A stretch of DNA of 64,000 bases, from positions 246,964 through 310,963 of the forward strand of contig JAJEFA010000004.1 of the NCBI GenBank assembly GCA_022820725.1. The letters are read 5' to 3'. The notes beneath the pieces were generated by a model. The model saw only the letters and a list, made by a program, of their open reading frames with translations. It searched no databases and was not told where the DNA came from. Origin of the DNA: Candidatus Binatia bacterium (GTDB taxonomy: Bacteria; Desulfobacterota; Binatia; Bin18). Below are positions 48,144 through 59,583 of this stretch, piece by piece. Every line of letters begins with the position of its first letter. Positions within the stretch are counted from its first letter, which is position 1. The position numbers were made by a program, and so were the translations under genes.

Positions 48144-48959
48144 ATGATGGGCAGCCTTGATGGAAAAGTCGCGATTATCACCGGAGCAGGGCGTTTGCGG
48201 GGTATCGGCCGGGCCGCGGCGTTAGCACTGGCCGAACTGGGAGCTGACCTTGTTGTTACCGGAACCGGCCGCGACCCTCAGCACTATCCGGAAGACGAAA
48301 AAGACGCGGGCTGGCGGGATATTGAAAGTACGGCCGAGCAGGTGCGGACCGCTGGCCGTCGGTGTGTGCCGTTGGTTGCCAACGTCACCGACAGTACGGC
48401 GGTGCAAGACACGGTCGATGCCACACTCAAGGAGTTCGGACGGATTGATATCCTGATTAACAACTCGGCTTTTGCGCGCGGGCCGGACCGGGTGCCGCTG
48501 ACCGAACTCTCCGAAGACGTGTGGCGGAAAGTTCTCGATATCAAGCTCACCGGCAGTTTTTTGATGAGCCGGGCCGTGGTGCCGACCATGATCCAGCAAG
48601 GCCAGGGGGGAATTATCCTGAATATATCGTCCATTGCCGGCAAAAAGGGCAATCCGAATATGGTGGCCTATTGTACGTCAAACTTCGGGATTCAGGGTTT
48701 TACCCAAGCCTTGGCCATGGAATTGGCCGCGCATAATATTCGGGTCAACGCCGTGTGTCCGGGCATCATTGATACCTCGCGTATGGACGACCTCGGACGG
48801 GATGAAACCTGGAACAAAACGGTCCAGCAGTTGATCCCTCTGAATCGGCCCGGTTCCGATACGGAGATTGGAAAATTCCTGGCCTATCTGTGTACGCCCG
48901 AAGCCTCGTATATCACCGGCCAGTCCCTCAATATTGACGGTGGTGTGGTCATGTGGTGA
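48144..48959 (+). CDS. SDR family oxidoreductase
   Basis: A 271-residue SDR. Nucleotide motif 'IITGAGRLRGIGRAAALALA', 'ILINNSAFARGPD', Ser and Tyr-x-x-x-Lys region 'ILNISSIAGKKGNPNMVAYC…NFG' and end 'YITGQSLNIDGG'. The usual catalytic Y-x-x-x-K reads Y-C-T-S-N, so the Lys is replaced by Asn, which would weaken or alter activity. Two ATGs (48144, 48147) follow AAGGGAGA. It follows a terminator, so it is transcribed separately. Confidence 0.85.
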   Translation: MMGSLDGKVAIITGAGRLRGIGRAAALALAELGADLVVTGTGRDPQHYPEDEKDAGWRDIESTAEQVRTAGRRCVPLVANVTDSTAVQDTVDATLKEFGRIDILINNSAFARGPDRVPLTELSEDVWRKVLDIKLTGSFLMSRAVVPTMIQQGQGGIILNISSIAGKKGNPNMVAYCTSNFGIQGFTQALAMELAAHNIRVNAVCPGIIDTSRMDDLGRDETWNKTVQQLIPLNRPGSDTEIGKFLAYLCTPEASYITGQSLNIDGGVVMW

Positions 48960-49019
48960 TGTGCCCCACGACCGTTTAGGTGTCCGGCAGAGCGTGAAAC
49001 CGAAGAGGGGACAATGCCT

Positions 49020-51065
49020 TTAACTGTCAACCAGCTTGACCGACAGCGTATCCCGTCGGGCATTGACGTGGTTGATGCTGACTTGGACTGGGGTGCCGAG
49101 GGGGAGTGGTGGTGCGTTGTTAATGGGGACGAACAGGAGCGTCTCGTCCAATTCGATGAAGAGCCGGCGGTTCTGGGCACGGACGACTTGACCGCTGATA
49201 ATCTCTCCTTGTCGTCCCTCAAGTAAACGCAGTAACCAGAATCGTGTGCTCTCTCGCTCGCAGCGGCGGGCATCGCCAATAGCGGCCTGGGCACTTGCCG
49301 CCACAACCTGAAGCTGGCTGTCCTGAAACAGGGCGGTGCCATGCGCAAGATGATGCTTGATCTGGTGATGCATCTGGAGGTCCGTATAACGCCGGAGCGG
49401 AGAGGTCGCCTGGGTATATAATGGCAGCCCTAAGGCGGCATGCGCCTCTGGCTGGGTGCCAATCTGAGATGGGGGCATCATTCGCCTGGCGGCATGAACA
49501 TAGGTTTGCCGGGTAGGAAAATCGGAGCGGTCCGGAATCGTGTCATCCGGCGGTGACTGGCCGATATAGAGCGCGGGGAGATGGTTGGCGTGGCAATAGC
49601 GGGCCGCTGTTTCATTGGCCATGATCATGCATTCACTCACGAGACCGCGAGACGGTGAGTTATAGCTGAGCAGGGTCGTGGTGACTGTTCCAGCTCTGAC
49701 TTTGACCTTGACCTCGTCTCCATCAATCACAATGGCTCCCTGGGCGATGCGTTGCTCCTTTCGTTTCTGGGCGAGTTGGGCGAGTTGCCGCAGGGTTGAG
49801 CGATAGGGAGCCGTGCTGCCTTCGACTAAGGCCGCATCCGCTTCAGAATAGGACAGGCGATGGGCCACCCGAACGATACTACGGGTGATACGTTCGGGAT
49901 GGAGTTGCCCGGTATCATCAATATGAACAAAAAAACTGAGCGCGCGTCTCTCCGCCTGCGCAACGAGACTGGCCTTCTCTTCGCCGATGACCGGCGGTAG
50001 CATCGGGAATCTGCCGCTCGGCAGATAAATGGTCGTCCCGCGCGCCAGAGCCGATTTGTCGAGAATGCTGCGCGGAGGGGCATAGGCCCCGGCATCGGCA
50101 ATATGGATGCCGATGAGGAGCTTTCCGTCCCGTTCGGTCAGGCTGAGTGCGTCGTCGATCTCGTTCGTATCAGCGTCATCAATCGTCAACATCTCCAAAT
50201 CGGTCAGGTCTTCCAGCTTGTCCCGCTCGTTGCTATCCGCCGTGTCCGCCGAAAAGACCGGCAGGTCGCTCGCCGCCTGGAAGGCTTCCTCGGAAAAATG
50301 TGTCGGAATGTGATAGCGCAGCAGGCAGAGCTCTTCGTCCGGCTGCCAGATGCCGAGGTGGACGAGCAACTGAAACGCGGTGTCCCAGGGCTGTCCCTTG
50401 CCCTGAAAGCCGATAGCATTCAAGAGTTGCAGGGCTTGGGGGCGTTTATCATATCCCTCGCCATATAGGGCCAAACCCTGGATCAACGAAAGAAATTGCA
50501 TATGGCCTGGGGGCGGTGCACTTGCGAACCGTGCTTGGAGTTGCGCTTCCATCCAGGTGAGGAAGGCTTGCTGCTCCTGGGCCTTTTCGTGTTCTCGTTG
50601 CTGCTGAAGCAGGTGCTCTTCCACGCTCTGCATGTCTCGTGGAGCAAAGGAGCCGGCCTGTTTTTCCTTAAAATACAGAGACTGGCTCCAGAGGGTATCG
50701 AGGACACCAGCCATGGCGAGCGGCTCATCACCAGAAACAATGAATTCGGCCAGTTCTTGCCAGGTGAAGACGGCAGTATGGTCCGCTTCCAGCAGTTCCC
50801 ACAGCTCTTTGAGATCCGTCGTCTGGGCGTGGCGCCGTATGGTATCGCGCAACTCGGCGAGGCGTCTTTTTCGATCTCTGGGAGACTGGTCGAGTGGCAA
50901 CGTTGCCCGGCAATCAAAAAAAATACGGTCCCTCGATACGGACAGTTTTTTGTCACTTTCCCCGAGGAGTTCCAGGCTGCCTTTTCCTGAGGTACTGATT
51001 TTTTGAACAACGCCGAGCGCAAGCTGTCCACGTTCACGATAAACTACGACGGATCCAGGCTGCAT
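49020..51065 (-). CDS. RNB-domain exoribonuclease (RNase II/R family)
   Basis: A 681-residue 3'-5' exoribonuclease. The catalytic Asp cluster is in 'LTIDDADTNEIDDALSL' with the following 'HIADAGAYAPPRSILDKSA'. 'LVSECMIMANETAA' and 'YTQATSPLRRYTDLQMHHQI' are the conserved C-half motifs. An N-terminal region of about 250 residues with Gln-rich coiled coil replaces the usual cold-shock domains, and a short OB-like S1 domain closes it. This resembles the group of RNB proteins in cyanobacteria and plastids more than E. coli RNase R. No convincing ribosome binding site is seen before the ATG. Confidence 0.9.
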   Translation of the reverse strand: MQPGSVVVYRERGQLALGVVQKISTSGKGSLELLGESDKKLSVSRDRIFFDCRATLPLDQSPRDRKRRLAELRDTIRRHAQTTDLKELWELLEADHTAVFTWQELAEFIVSGDEPLAMAGVLDTLWSQSLYFKEKQAGSFAPRDMQSVEEHLLQQQREHEKAQEQQAFLTWMEAQLQARFASAPPPGHMQFLSLIQGLALYGEGYDKRPQALQLLNAIGFQGKGQPWDTAFQLLVHLGIWQPDEELCLLRYHIPTHFSEEAFQAASDLPVFSADTADSNERDKLEDLTDLEMLTIDDADTNEIDDALSLTERDGKLLIGIHIADAGAYAPPRSILDKSALARGTTIYLPSGRFPMLPPVIGEEKASLVAQAERRALSFFVHIDDTGQLHPERITRSIVRVAHRLSYSEADAALVEGSTAPYRSTLRQLAQLAQKRKEQRIAQGAIVIDGDEVKVKVRAGTVTTTLLSYNSPSRGLVSECMIMANETAARYCHANHLPALYIGQSPPDDTIPDRSDFPTRQTYVHAARRMMPPSQIGTQPEAHAALGLPLYTQATSPLRRYTDLQMHHQIKHHLAHGTALFQDSQLQVVAASAQAAIGDARRCERESTRFWLLRLLEGRQGEIISGQVVRAQNRRLFIELDETLLFVPINNAPPLPLGTPVQVSINHVNARRDTLSVKLVDS

Positions 51066-51283
51066 AAGAGTTTCAATCTTCCAGCGTATCGTAATGTGTG
51101 GGTTCCGAGTCGTGCAATAGGCGCTCTACATATCTGTTCGGATTGACCAGAGAAATACCCTCGGGGGCTGAGGCGAGGGCGGTATCAAAAAGAGTCGTAT
51201 TCGGGCATGGATGTCTGCCCGTTGCCCGAACTGTTATACTGGCCGGACGTTTGGGTAATATTCTCATGAAGCGGGAGGCGTTG

Positions 51284-52150
51284 ATGCGCGACTATGTTCT
51301 CTACCACGCCCATTGCTCCGACGGCTTTGGGGCAGCCTGGGCAGCCTGGAAGCGACTGGGCGAGACGGCGACCTATGTGCCGGTTCGTCACGGTGTCCCG
51401 CCGCCGCCCCTCCCGGACTGTGCCCGTCTCTTCTTGGTTGATTTTGCCTATCCGGCGGAACAACTCGTGCAACTGAGGGAGAGCGTTACCCACATCACCG
51501 TCCTGGACCATCATAAATCGGCCCAGGCCGCGCTTGCGGATATCCGGGAGCGGCCGCCGCGGTTTGAGGCTGACCAGGCACCTCCGGGTCTGTTTGCGCT
51601 TTTTGACATGGATGAGTCGGGTGCAACCCTGGCGTGGCAATATTTTCATCCCGGGACGGATTGCCCGGAACTCCTGCGCTATATTAAAGACCGGGACCTC
51701 TGGCAGCATGCCTTGCCGGGCAGTCAGGCCATCAATGCCGCCATTCGAAGCTATCCGTACGATTTTACGATCTGGGCGGAAAAATTGGCCGCGGCAGATG
51801 CCACGGCGCACCTCCTTGCGGAAGGCGAGGCGATTCTGCGTAAACAAGCCCACGACATAGAGGAACTGATGGCCGCCGTGATGTGGATGGAGCTGGGTGG
51901 CTACCGGGTTCCTGTCGTCAATGCCACTGGGCATACTTCCGAGCTGGGTCATCGGTTATGCGAGGTATTCCCCGAGGCGGCGTTCAGTGCCAGCTATCGG
52001 GATACGGCCGAGGACCGGCGGGAGTGGAGTCTCCGCTCGGTGGGAGATTTCGATGTCAGTGCGATTGCCAAGCGCTACGGTGGGGGCGGACATCGGAATG
52101 CCGCCGGCTTTCAAACCGCGCGGCCGCCGTTGTTGGTTGAAGCCGATTGA
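51284..52150 (+). CDS. DHH-family phosphoesterase (DHHA1)
   Basis: A 288-residue phosphohydrolase. Metal-site motifs are 'YHAHCSDGFGAAWAAW', 'LFLVDFAYPAE', 'ITVLDHHKSAQAAL' (the DHH motif) and the C-terminal DHHA1 signature 'RYGGGGHRNAAGF'. Related proteins hydrolyse short oligonucleotides or cyclic dinucleotides, so cooperation with the divergent RNB exonuclease is plausible but not shown. The ATG at 51284 is preferred because GGGAGG is five bases upstream. The 218-base divergent gap has no other convincing gene. Confidence 0.9.
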   Translation: MRDYVLYHAHCSDGFGAAWAAWKRLGETATYVPVRHGVPPPPLPDCARLFLVDFAYPAEQLVQLRESVTHITVLDHHKSAQAALADIRERPPRFEADQAPPGLFALFDMDESGATLAWQYFHPGTDCPELLRYIKDRDLWQHALPGSQAINAAIRSYPYDFTIWAEKLAAADATAHLLAEGEAILRKQAHDIEELMAAVMWMELGGYRVPVVNATGHTSELGHRLCEVFPEAAFSASYRDTAEDRREWSLRSVGDFDVSAIAKRYGGGGHRNAAGFQTARPPLLVEAD

Positions 52151-52187
52151 TTGCTGAGGACCGGGAATCCGGTCCTGCCGCGTCCCA

Positions 52188-52215
52188 CCGGGCAACCACA
52201 GGAGGTTGCCCCTAC
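52188..52215. repeat. Family A2 palindromic repeat (inverted copy)
   Basis: CCGGGCAACCACAGGAGGTT then GCCCCTAC, the reverse complement of the element at 41529-41555 with one extra base. It lies 38 bases after the DHH gene. Confidence 0.8.
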
Positions 52216-52302
52216 AGAGGCAGGGGTGTTGGGCTCGGTATTCTACGCTATAGTGGCCGGACTTGAACGGCGTTGAGAGACGCCCGGAAGCACCGATTCA
52301 TC

Positions 52303-53523
52303 ATGGCCGAGCTGAAAGTCAAAATCCTCAACAGCATGCAGGACGTGGGGCGGGAAGAGTGGGATGGTTTGCTCGGGCCGGGCTCGCCCTTCCTCGAATG
52401 GGACTGGTTGGCATGCTTGGAAGAGTCAAACTGCGTCCGCGCTAAAACCGGTTGGCAGCCTCAGCATTTGACGGTCTATGACGGAACGCGCCTGCTCGCG
52501 GCGTGTCCGATGTATCTCAAGGGGCACAGCATGGGAGAGTTTGTCTTTGACCACTCCTGGGCTGATGCCGCTCAGCGTGCCGGGATCAATTATTATCCCA
52601 AGATTTTAGTGGCATCTCCATTCTCACCGGCGACCGGTGTGCGGTTTCTGACCGCGGAGGGTTCCGACCGGACAGGGTTAATTCACATCCTGGGCAGAAC
52701 CCTGCGTGAGGTGTGCGAACGGAACAATCTGTCCTCGGTACATGTCAATTTTTGCCTGCCGGACGAAGCCGAAGCCCTGTCTCAGGTCGGCTATCTCAAA
52801 CGCCTGGGTATCCAGTACCAATGGCTGAATCATGACTATCAGACCTTTGATGACTATCTGGACCACTTCCGGAGCAAACGGCGCAACCAGATCAAGCGCG
52901 AAATCCGCGAGATGGATAAGCTCGGCATAGAGATCGAAGTGCTGAGTGGCGAGGCTATCCCGGATGAGATGTTTCCGGTCATGTTTCACCTGTATCAGTC
53001 CACGGTGAACAATCTGTATTGGGGGCGCCAATACCTTCTCCCCGAGTTCTTTGACCTCCTGGCCCAACGCTTTAAGCGCAACCTGTGTTTTGTGATTGCC
53101 CGGCAGCATGGCGAGGTCATCGCCGGGACCTTTAACGTTCAGAAGAGCGGGGTGTTTTATGGCCGCTATTGGGGGGTGTTGCGCGAGCAGCGGCATATGC
53201 ATTTCAACGTGAGTTACTATGCCGCCATTCGGCACTGCATTGAAGATGGCCTCATCCGCTTTGAACCCGGCGCAGGGGGTGACTTCAAGCGCCTGCGCGG
53301 CTTTGATCCCCAGCCGACGGTAAGTATGCACTATCTGGCCGATCCGCGTTTGCACGAAGCGGTCAGCGACTACCTGGCCCGCGAGCGGGACCACACCGAC
53401 CAAGCCATAGACTGGATGTGGGAAGAGAGCCAACTCAAGCATACCCCATCGGAAAAAACATTTGTGTACGGCAGCCTGGACATCGAGGGCCCGCAGAAGC
53501 AGACCAAGAGTGAAGAGGCGTGA
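52303..53523 (+). CDS. FemAB-like GNAT-fold protein (PF04339 type)
   Basis: A 406-residue protein of the 'peptidogalycan biosynthesis/FemAB-like' family. Conserved pieces are 'SPFLEWDWLACLEESNC', 'CPMYLKGHSMGEFVFDHSWA', 'YYPKILVASPFSPATG', 'FRSKRRNQIKREIREMDKLG' and 'FEPGAGGDFKRLRGFDPQ'. It probably transfers an aminoacyl or acyl group, but no substrate is proven. The gene overlaps nothing and ends 13 bases before an SDR gene, suggesting co-transcription. The ATG at 52303 lacks a clear ribosome binding site. Confidence 0.88.
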   Translation: MAELKVKILNSMQDVGREEWDGLLGPGSPFLEWDWLACLEESNCVRAKTGWQPQHLTVYDGTRLLAACPMYLKGHSMGEFVFDHSWADAAQRAGINYYPKILVASPFSPATGVRFLTAEGSDRTGLIHILGRTLREVCERNNLSSVHVNFCLPDEAEALSQVGYLKRLGIQYQWLNHDYQTFDDYLDHFRSKRRNQIKREIREMDKLGIEIEVLSGEAIPDEMFPVMFHLYQSTVNNLYWGRQYLLPEFFDLLAQRFKRNLCFVIARQHGEVIAGTFNVQKSGVFYGRYWGVLREQRHMHFNVSYYAAIRHCIEDGLIRFEPGAGGDFKRLRGFDPQPTVSMHYLADPRLHEAVSDYLARERDHTDQAIDWMWEESQLKHTPSEKTFVYGSLDIEGPQKQTKSEEA

Positions 53524-53536
53524 GGGAGGAGCAGAC

Positions 53537-54283
53537 GTGGCACATGGACATGCGTTAGTGACCGGCGCGCTGGGTGGCCTCGGGAGCGCCATGGTGCGGC
53601 GACTCTTGGCCGACGGGTATTCCGTAGTGGCCTGTGATCGCCGGGCTGAGCTGGCCGACGATTGGCTCGAACAGATTCCGGCCGAACAGCGGGAACAAGT
53701 GGCATTCTATCCCCTTGATGTCACCAAAGAAGACCAGGTGAATGAGTTGGCGCGGATGCTGAAGGACCGGGGCGTCCATATCGCCTATTTGGCGAACAAT
53801 GCCGGCGTGAATGGTACCGGTGCGGTCTGGGCCTTGGAGTCGCGGATTTGGGAGATCGTGCTCCGGGTTAATTTGTATGGCACGTTTTATATGACGCGCG
53901 CGTTTAGTGCGGCCATGAAGGAGCATGGCTTTGGCCGCATCGTGAATCTGGCCTCTCTGTTCGCCTATCATCCGGGCGAGGCCGAAGCCCCGTACGCTGC
54001 TGCGAAAGCGGGCATTACCGGCTACACGCGCTCGACCGCGCGCGATCTTGCTCCCCATGGGGTGACCGTCAATGGGCTGGCCCCTGGGCTCATCTGGCAT
54101 GAGGGGCTGAGGGGCGTTTTTCCTGATGAGATCTGGGAGCAGCAGCGAAAGAAGATTCCGGTCGGTCGCGCCGGTCGACCCGAAGAAATCGCGGCAACGG
54201 TGGCATTCCTCTTCTCTGACGAGGCGGCCTTTATCACTGGCCAGACTATCCATGTCAACGGTGGGGAGTATTTGCCGGGCTAG
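53537..54283 (+). CDS. SDR family oxidoreductase (GTG start)
   Basis: A 248-residue SDR. 'HALVTGALGGLGSAMVRRLL', 'AYLANNAGVNGTG', the Ser and Y-A-A-A-K in 'VNLASLFAYHPGEAEAPYAAAK' region and 'FITGQTIHVNGG' mark the family. The GTG at 53537 follows GGAGGAG six bases upstream and homology begins right after it; a longer reading would run into the upstream gene. It resembles acetoacetyl-CoA or 3-oxoacyl reductases. It is transcribed with the FemAB-like gene. Confidence 0.87.
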   Translation: MAHGHALVTGALGGLGSAMVRRLLADGYSVVACDRRAELADDWLEQIPAEQREQVAFYPLDVTKEDQVNELARMLKDRGVHIAYLANNAGVNGTGAVWALESRIWEIVLRVNLYGTFYMTRAFSAAMKEHGFGRIVNLASLFAYHPGEAEAPYAAAKAGITGYTRSTARDLAPHGVTVNGLAPGLIWHEGLRGVFPDEIWEQQRKKIPVGRAGRPEEIAATVAFLFSDEAAFITGQTIHVNGGEYLPG

Positions 54284-54317
54284 CTACCGGACCCATTCCG
54301 TGCGGCGTTCGACTGCG

Positions 54318-54346
54318 TTGACAGCCTGAGAAGGGCGGCGTAGCAT
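54318..54346 (+). promoter_or_regulatory. Promoter of the thiC transcription unit
   Basis: TTGACA (54318-54323), 17-base spacer, TAGCAT (54341-54346). Transcription would start at about 54353, just before the riboswitch. Confidence 0.6.
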
Positions 54347-54367
54347 GATTTGGTACCAATCCTAAGG

Positions 54368-56939
<2,572 letters not shown>

Positions 56940-57037
56940 GCTCTATGACCTCCCTGACCCTTCTGGGTGCAAAGCGCGTTGCCAGATGTAGCATACTTAT
57001 GGGCGTGACGCAAAAGAGAAGGCAAGGACGCGCACTG

Positions 57038-57055
57038 TGAGAGATATCACTCTCA
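57038..57055. promoter_or_regulatory. Candidate operator upstream of the XRE gene
   Basis: A perfect inverted repeat TGAGAG (57038-57043) N6 CTCTCA (57050-57055), about 100 bases upstream of the regulator start. Binding by the XRE protein is a guess. The remaining part of the 210-base gap shows nothing else apart from the tRNA terminator. Confidence 0.3.
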
Positions 57056-57118
57056 GCGTGGTTCAGCGTGGGATTTGTCCGCCGAGCAGGGAGGCCTGAA
57101 GGGAAGTACTCTACACGC

Positions 57119-57144
57119 AAAAGAGCCCGCGCTAGGGCGGGCTC
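57119..57144 (-). terminator. Intrinsic terminator of tRNA-Val
   Basis: Read on the minus strand: stem GAGCCCGC (57144-57137) / GCGGGCTC (57130-57123), six-base loop, then TTTT. It begins six bases after the tRNA 3' end. Confidence 0.8.
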
Positions 57145-57149
57145 CTGTA

Positions 57150-57223
57150 TGGTCGCACGGTGACTCGAACACCGGACCTCTTGCATGTGAGGCAAGCGCT
57201 CTAGCCTGCTGAGCTATGCGACC
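57150..57223 (-). tRNA. tRNA-Val (CAC)
   Basis: A 74-base cloverleaf on the minus strand: acceptor GGTCGCA pairs with TGCGACC, discriminator A, D-arm AGCTCAGCAGGCTAGAGC, anticodon stem CTTGC/GCAAG around loop CTCACAT (anticodon CAC), T-arm GGTGTTCGAGTCACC. CCA is not encoded. Confidence 0.95.
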
Positions 57224-57276
57224 CTGAATGGATTTTCTAGCACGGCACTGAGGTTTGTGTAAGAGGGGAGTCGGTA

Positions 57277-57606
57277 TCAGGAGGCGGAAGAACTTGCCGA
57301 TTGAGACGAACTTTCACCGGTCGAAGAAGAAGCGGAACTTTTGGTATCGCTCTTGGTCTCACTGCTTTTGGATTCGTCGTTCTTCGTCCCGTCAGAACTG
57401 GACGATTCTGAGCCGTTCTTGCCGTAATCGGTCGCGTACCAGCCGCTGCCTTTGAGATGAAAGGAAGACCGGGAGATCAGTTTGGTGACCGCCGTCCTCT
57501 TGCCGCAGTGCGGGCACAGATAGCGCTTCAACGGTTCGTCGGTAATACGCTGGGAGACTTCGAATTCCCCATCACATTTTTTACAGGCGTATTCGTAGAT
57601 CGGCAT
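57277..57606 (-). CDS. FmdB-family zinc ribbon protein
   Basis: A 109-residue protein. The N-terminus [19 protein letters not shown] and '[19 protein letters not shown]' supply four zinc cysteines (C8, C11, C31, C34 by count). The C-terminal half is almost pure Ser/Lys/Glu/Asp ('[20 protein letters not shown]'), low-complexity and probably disordered. FmdB proteins were named for a formamidase locus but are thought to be regulators or adaptors. The start is at 57606 with GGAGG nine bases upstream. It probably shares transcription with tRNA-Val downstream. Confidence 0.9.
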   Translation of the reverse strand: MPIYEYACKKCDGEFEVSQRITDEPLKRYLCPHCGKRTAVTKLISRSSFHLKGSGWYATDYGKNGSESSSSDGTKNDESKSSETKSDTKSSASSSTGESSSQSASSSAS

Positions 57607-57699
57607 GACCACAGGCCTCCAAATCCCTAAGGGACTGTACTTACCACGGAACGCTAATCATCACCCTATTGATTGTCAAGGCGGCGGCCGTTGCCAGGC

Positions 57700-58005
57700 T
57701 TAGCGTAGCGCAAGGGACAGATCGACGAGGCTTTGCACCAGAAAAATCTGGAGAAACTGGATGAAGAGCATGAGCAGCAGCGGTGTCAGATCAACCGCGC
57801 CAATGACCGTTGGAAACGGCAGGAGACGCCGCAGGGCATAGAGGACCGGGTCGGTGATAGAGCAGAGAAAGCGGACAATGGGGTTGTACGGGTCGGCATT
57901 GACCCAGGACAGGACAATACGAATAACGAGGATCCAGAAATAGAGCCAGAGTAAAGAGCCCAGAATGCTGGCCACTGCTTGTAAAAGATTCCCGAGAATA
58001 AACAT
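57700..58005 (-). CDS. YggT family membrane protein
   Basis: A 101-residue inner-membrane protein with two YggT units: 'LLQAVASILGSLLWLYFWIL' and 'VIRIVLSWVNADPYNPIVRF', then 'DPVLYALRRLLPFPTVIGAV' and 'LTPLLLMLFIQFLQIFLVQS'. Members are linked to osmotic-shock tolerance and to cell division loci. GAGAGGAAG directly before the ATG at 58005 sets the start. It lies 19 bases after proC, and the order yggS-proC-yggT is widely conserved. Confidence 0.92.
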   Translation of the reverse strand: MFILGNLLQAVASILGSLLWLYFWILVIRIVLSWVNADPYNPIVRFLCSITDPVLYALRRLLPFPTVIGAVDLTPLLLMLFIQFLQIFLVQSLVDLSLALR

Positions 58006-58024
58006 CTTCCTCTCTTTCCTCTCC

Positions 58025-58834
58025 TCAGCCTCGTCCGAGTTCGCGTGACCGACGCGTGGCCGCAGCCACGGCGGCGCTGATGGTCTTGGAGAACGCTCCG
58101 GTTTCGAGGCGCTTGAGCCCGGCCAGCGTTGTGCCACCGGGCGAGGAGACCATTTCGCGGAGTTCCTTAGGAGTCTGTTTTGTTTCCTTGAGCATGGCGA
58201 CTGCACCTTCCAGGGTTTGGAAGGTGAGGCGTTCGGCAACCGTGGGGTCGAGACCTGCTTTGATACCTCCGGTAATTAACGCTTCCGCGAACAAATACAC
58301 ATAGGCTGGCCCGCTGCCGCTCAGGCCAGTCACTGGGTCGAGCAGTTTCTCGTCTTGCACGGCTAACGCATCACCAACACCCCGAAAGAATCTGAGGGCA
58401 AGTTTTTCGTCCGCGGTCTTCGCCTTTGTCCCGCGGACAACCACCGTCATGCTCTTCCCCAGCAAGGCCGGTGTATTCGGCATGACACGAATCACTCTGG
58501 CATCTCCGCCCAGGCCCTTTTCCAAACGGGTCAGCGTGACGCCAGCGGCAATGGAAATAAAGCGTTTTGCCGGGGTGACCACGGGTTGGATTTCCGCCAA
58601 GACCTGATCGATAATTTGCGGCTTGACGGCCAGCACGATGGTCCGCGCCTGCTGCACAACGGTGCGATTCTCCCGGATACCCTCGACCTGATAGCGGCGT
58701 TTGATTTTGCGCAACTGGGCGGGTAGCGTATCGCTGACGATAATCTCTGGCGGGGTGTAGAGCTGGGCATTAATGAGGCCCTTAATCAGCGCCCCGGCCA
58801 TATTACCCGCGCCAATAAACCCAACCTTTTTCAT
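58025..58834 (-). CDS. proC: Pyrroline-5-carboxylate reductase
   Basis: Last step of proline synthesis, using NAD(P)H. The 269-residue protein has the Rossmann motif 'KVGFIGAGNMAGALIKGLIN', 'TIVLAVKPQIIDQVLAEI', 'VIRVMPNTPALLGKSMTVV' and the C-terminal dimer/active-site region 'DPVTGLSGSGPAYVYLFAEA' and 'MVSSPGGTTLAGLKRLETG'. Length is normal. It is in a minus-strand operon between yggS and yggT. Confidence 0.97.
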   Translation of the reverse strand: MKKVGFIGAGNMAGALIKGLINAQLYTPPEIIVSDTLPAQLRKIKRRYQVEGIRENRTVVQQARTIVLAVKPQIIDQVLAEIQPVVTPAKRFISIAAGVTLTRLEKGLGGDARVIRVMPNTPALLGKSMTVVVRGTKAKTADEKLALRFFRGVGDALAVQDEKLLDPVTGLSGSGPAYVYLFAEALITGGIKAGLDPTVAERLTFQTLEGAVAMLKETKQTPKELREMVSSPGGTTLAGLKRLETGAFSKTISAAVAAATRRSRELGRG

Positions 58835-58874
58835 CCTGGTCCTTCCTCACTCCCGCCTTACATGGTGGGCGTTG

Positions 58875-59561
58875 TCATCGCTCGCCAAAAATCGCTCGCC
58901 CAACGCGGACGATAGTCGCCCCCTCTTCAATGGCAACCGTAAAATCCTGTGTCATGCCCATTGAGAGTTCACGCAGCGGCATCTTAGCCATTTCTAGTCT
59001 AGCATAGCGCTCACGAAGCCGCGCCAGGGTCCGAAAATAGGGTCGTGCCTCGTTCGGGTCTGAGACGGCCGGCGGAATAGCCATCAAGCCGTCGATTTGG
59101 AGACGGGACAAGAAGCTGACCCCTTCGAGCAGGGCATCGAGAGCCTCAGGCTGCACGCCGGCCTTGGTCTTCTCTGCAGCAAGATTCACCTCGACCAAGG
59201 CGTGCACCGTTCTGTCCTGTTTTACACCCTGTCGGTTCAGCTCCGTAGCCAGCGAGAGACTATCAAGGGAATGAATGAGTCGAAACAGTGAGACGGCGAC
59301 CTTGGCCTTATTGCGCTGAAGATGACCGATGAGATGCCAGTTTGCCGACTCGGGAATGGCGTGCATCTTGTGCTGCGCTTCCTGAACATAATTTTCACCA
59401 ATATCGGTTGCGCCGGCTCGTAAGGCGGCCCGTACGACCTCGGGTCCTTTTGTCTTGGCCGCACACACGAGCGTGACCCCGTCCGCGTGCCTCCCCGCGC
59501 GCTCGGCGGCCCGGGCGACCTGCTCGGACACGCGGGCATAATTGCTGGCTATATCATCCAT
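58875..59561 (-). CDS. YggS/PROSC-family PLP homeostasis protein
   Basis: A 228-residue single-domain PLP-binding TIM barrel. The PLP lysine is in 'VTLVCAAKTKGPEVVRAA' (about 37), followed by 'DIGENYVQEAQHKM', 'NWHLIGHLQRNKAKVAV', 'IHSLDSLSLATELNRQG', 'LRELSMGMTQDFTVAIEEGA' and 'TIVRVGRAIFGER' holding the phosphate. It keeps free pyridoxal phosphate low and has no enzymatic activity. It precedes proC by 40 bases. Confidence 0.95.
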   Translation of the reverse strand: MDDIASNYARVSEQVARAAERAGRHADGVTLVCAAKTKGPEVVRAALRAGATDIGENYVQEAQHKMHAIPESANWHLIGHLQRNKAKVAVSLFRLIHSLDSLSLATELNRQGVKQDRTVHALVEVNLAAEKTKAGVQPEALDALLEGVSFLSRLQIDGLMAIPPAVSDPNEARPYFRTLARLRERYARLEMAKMPLRELSMGMTQDFTVAIEEGATIVRVGRAIFGER

Positions 59562-59583
59562 GGCCTTTTTTCTGCCGTGGTCA

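Noticed and set aside
51073..51267. Minus-strand frame of 64 codons just upstream of the RNB gene
   Set aside because: Plausible composition in the second half and a stop seven bases before the RNB start, but no ribosome binding site or motif. Left out as unproven.
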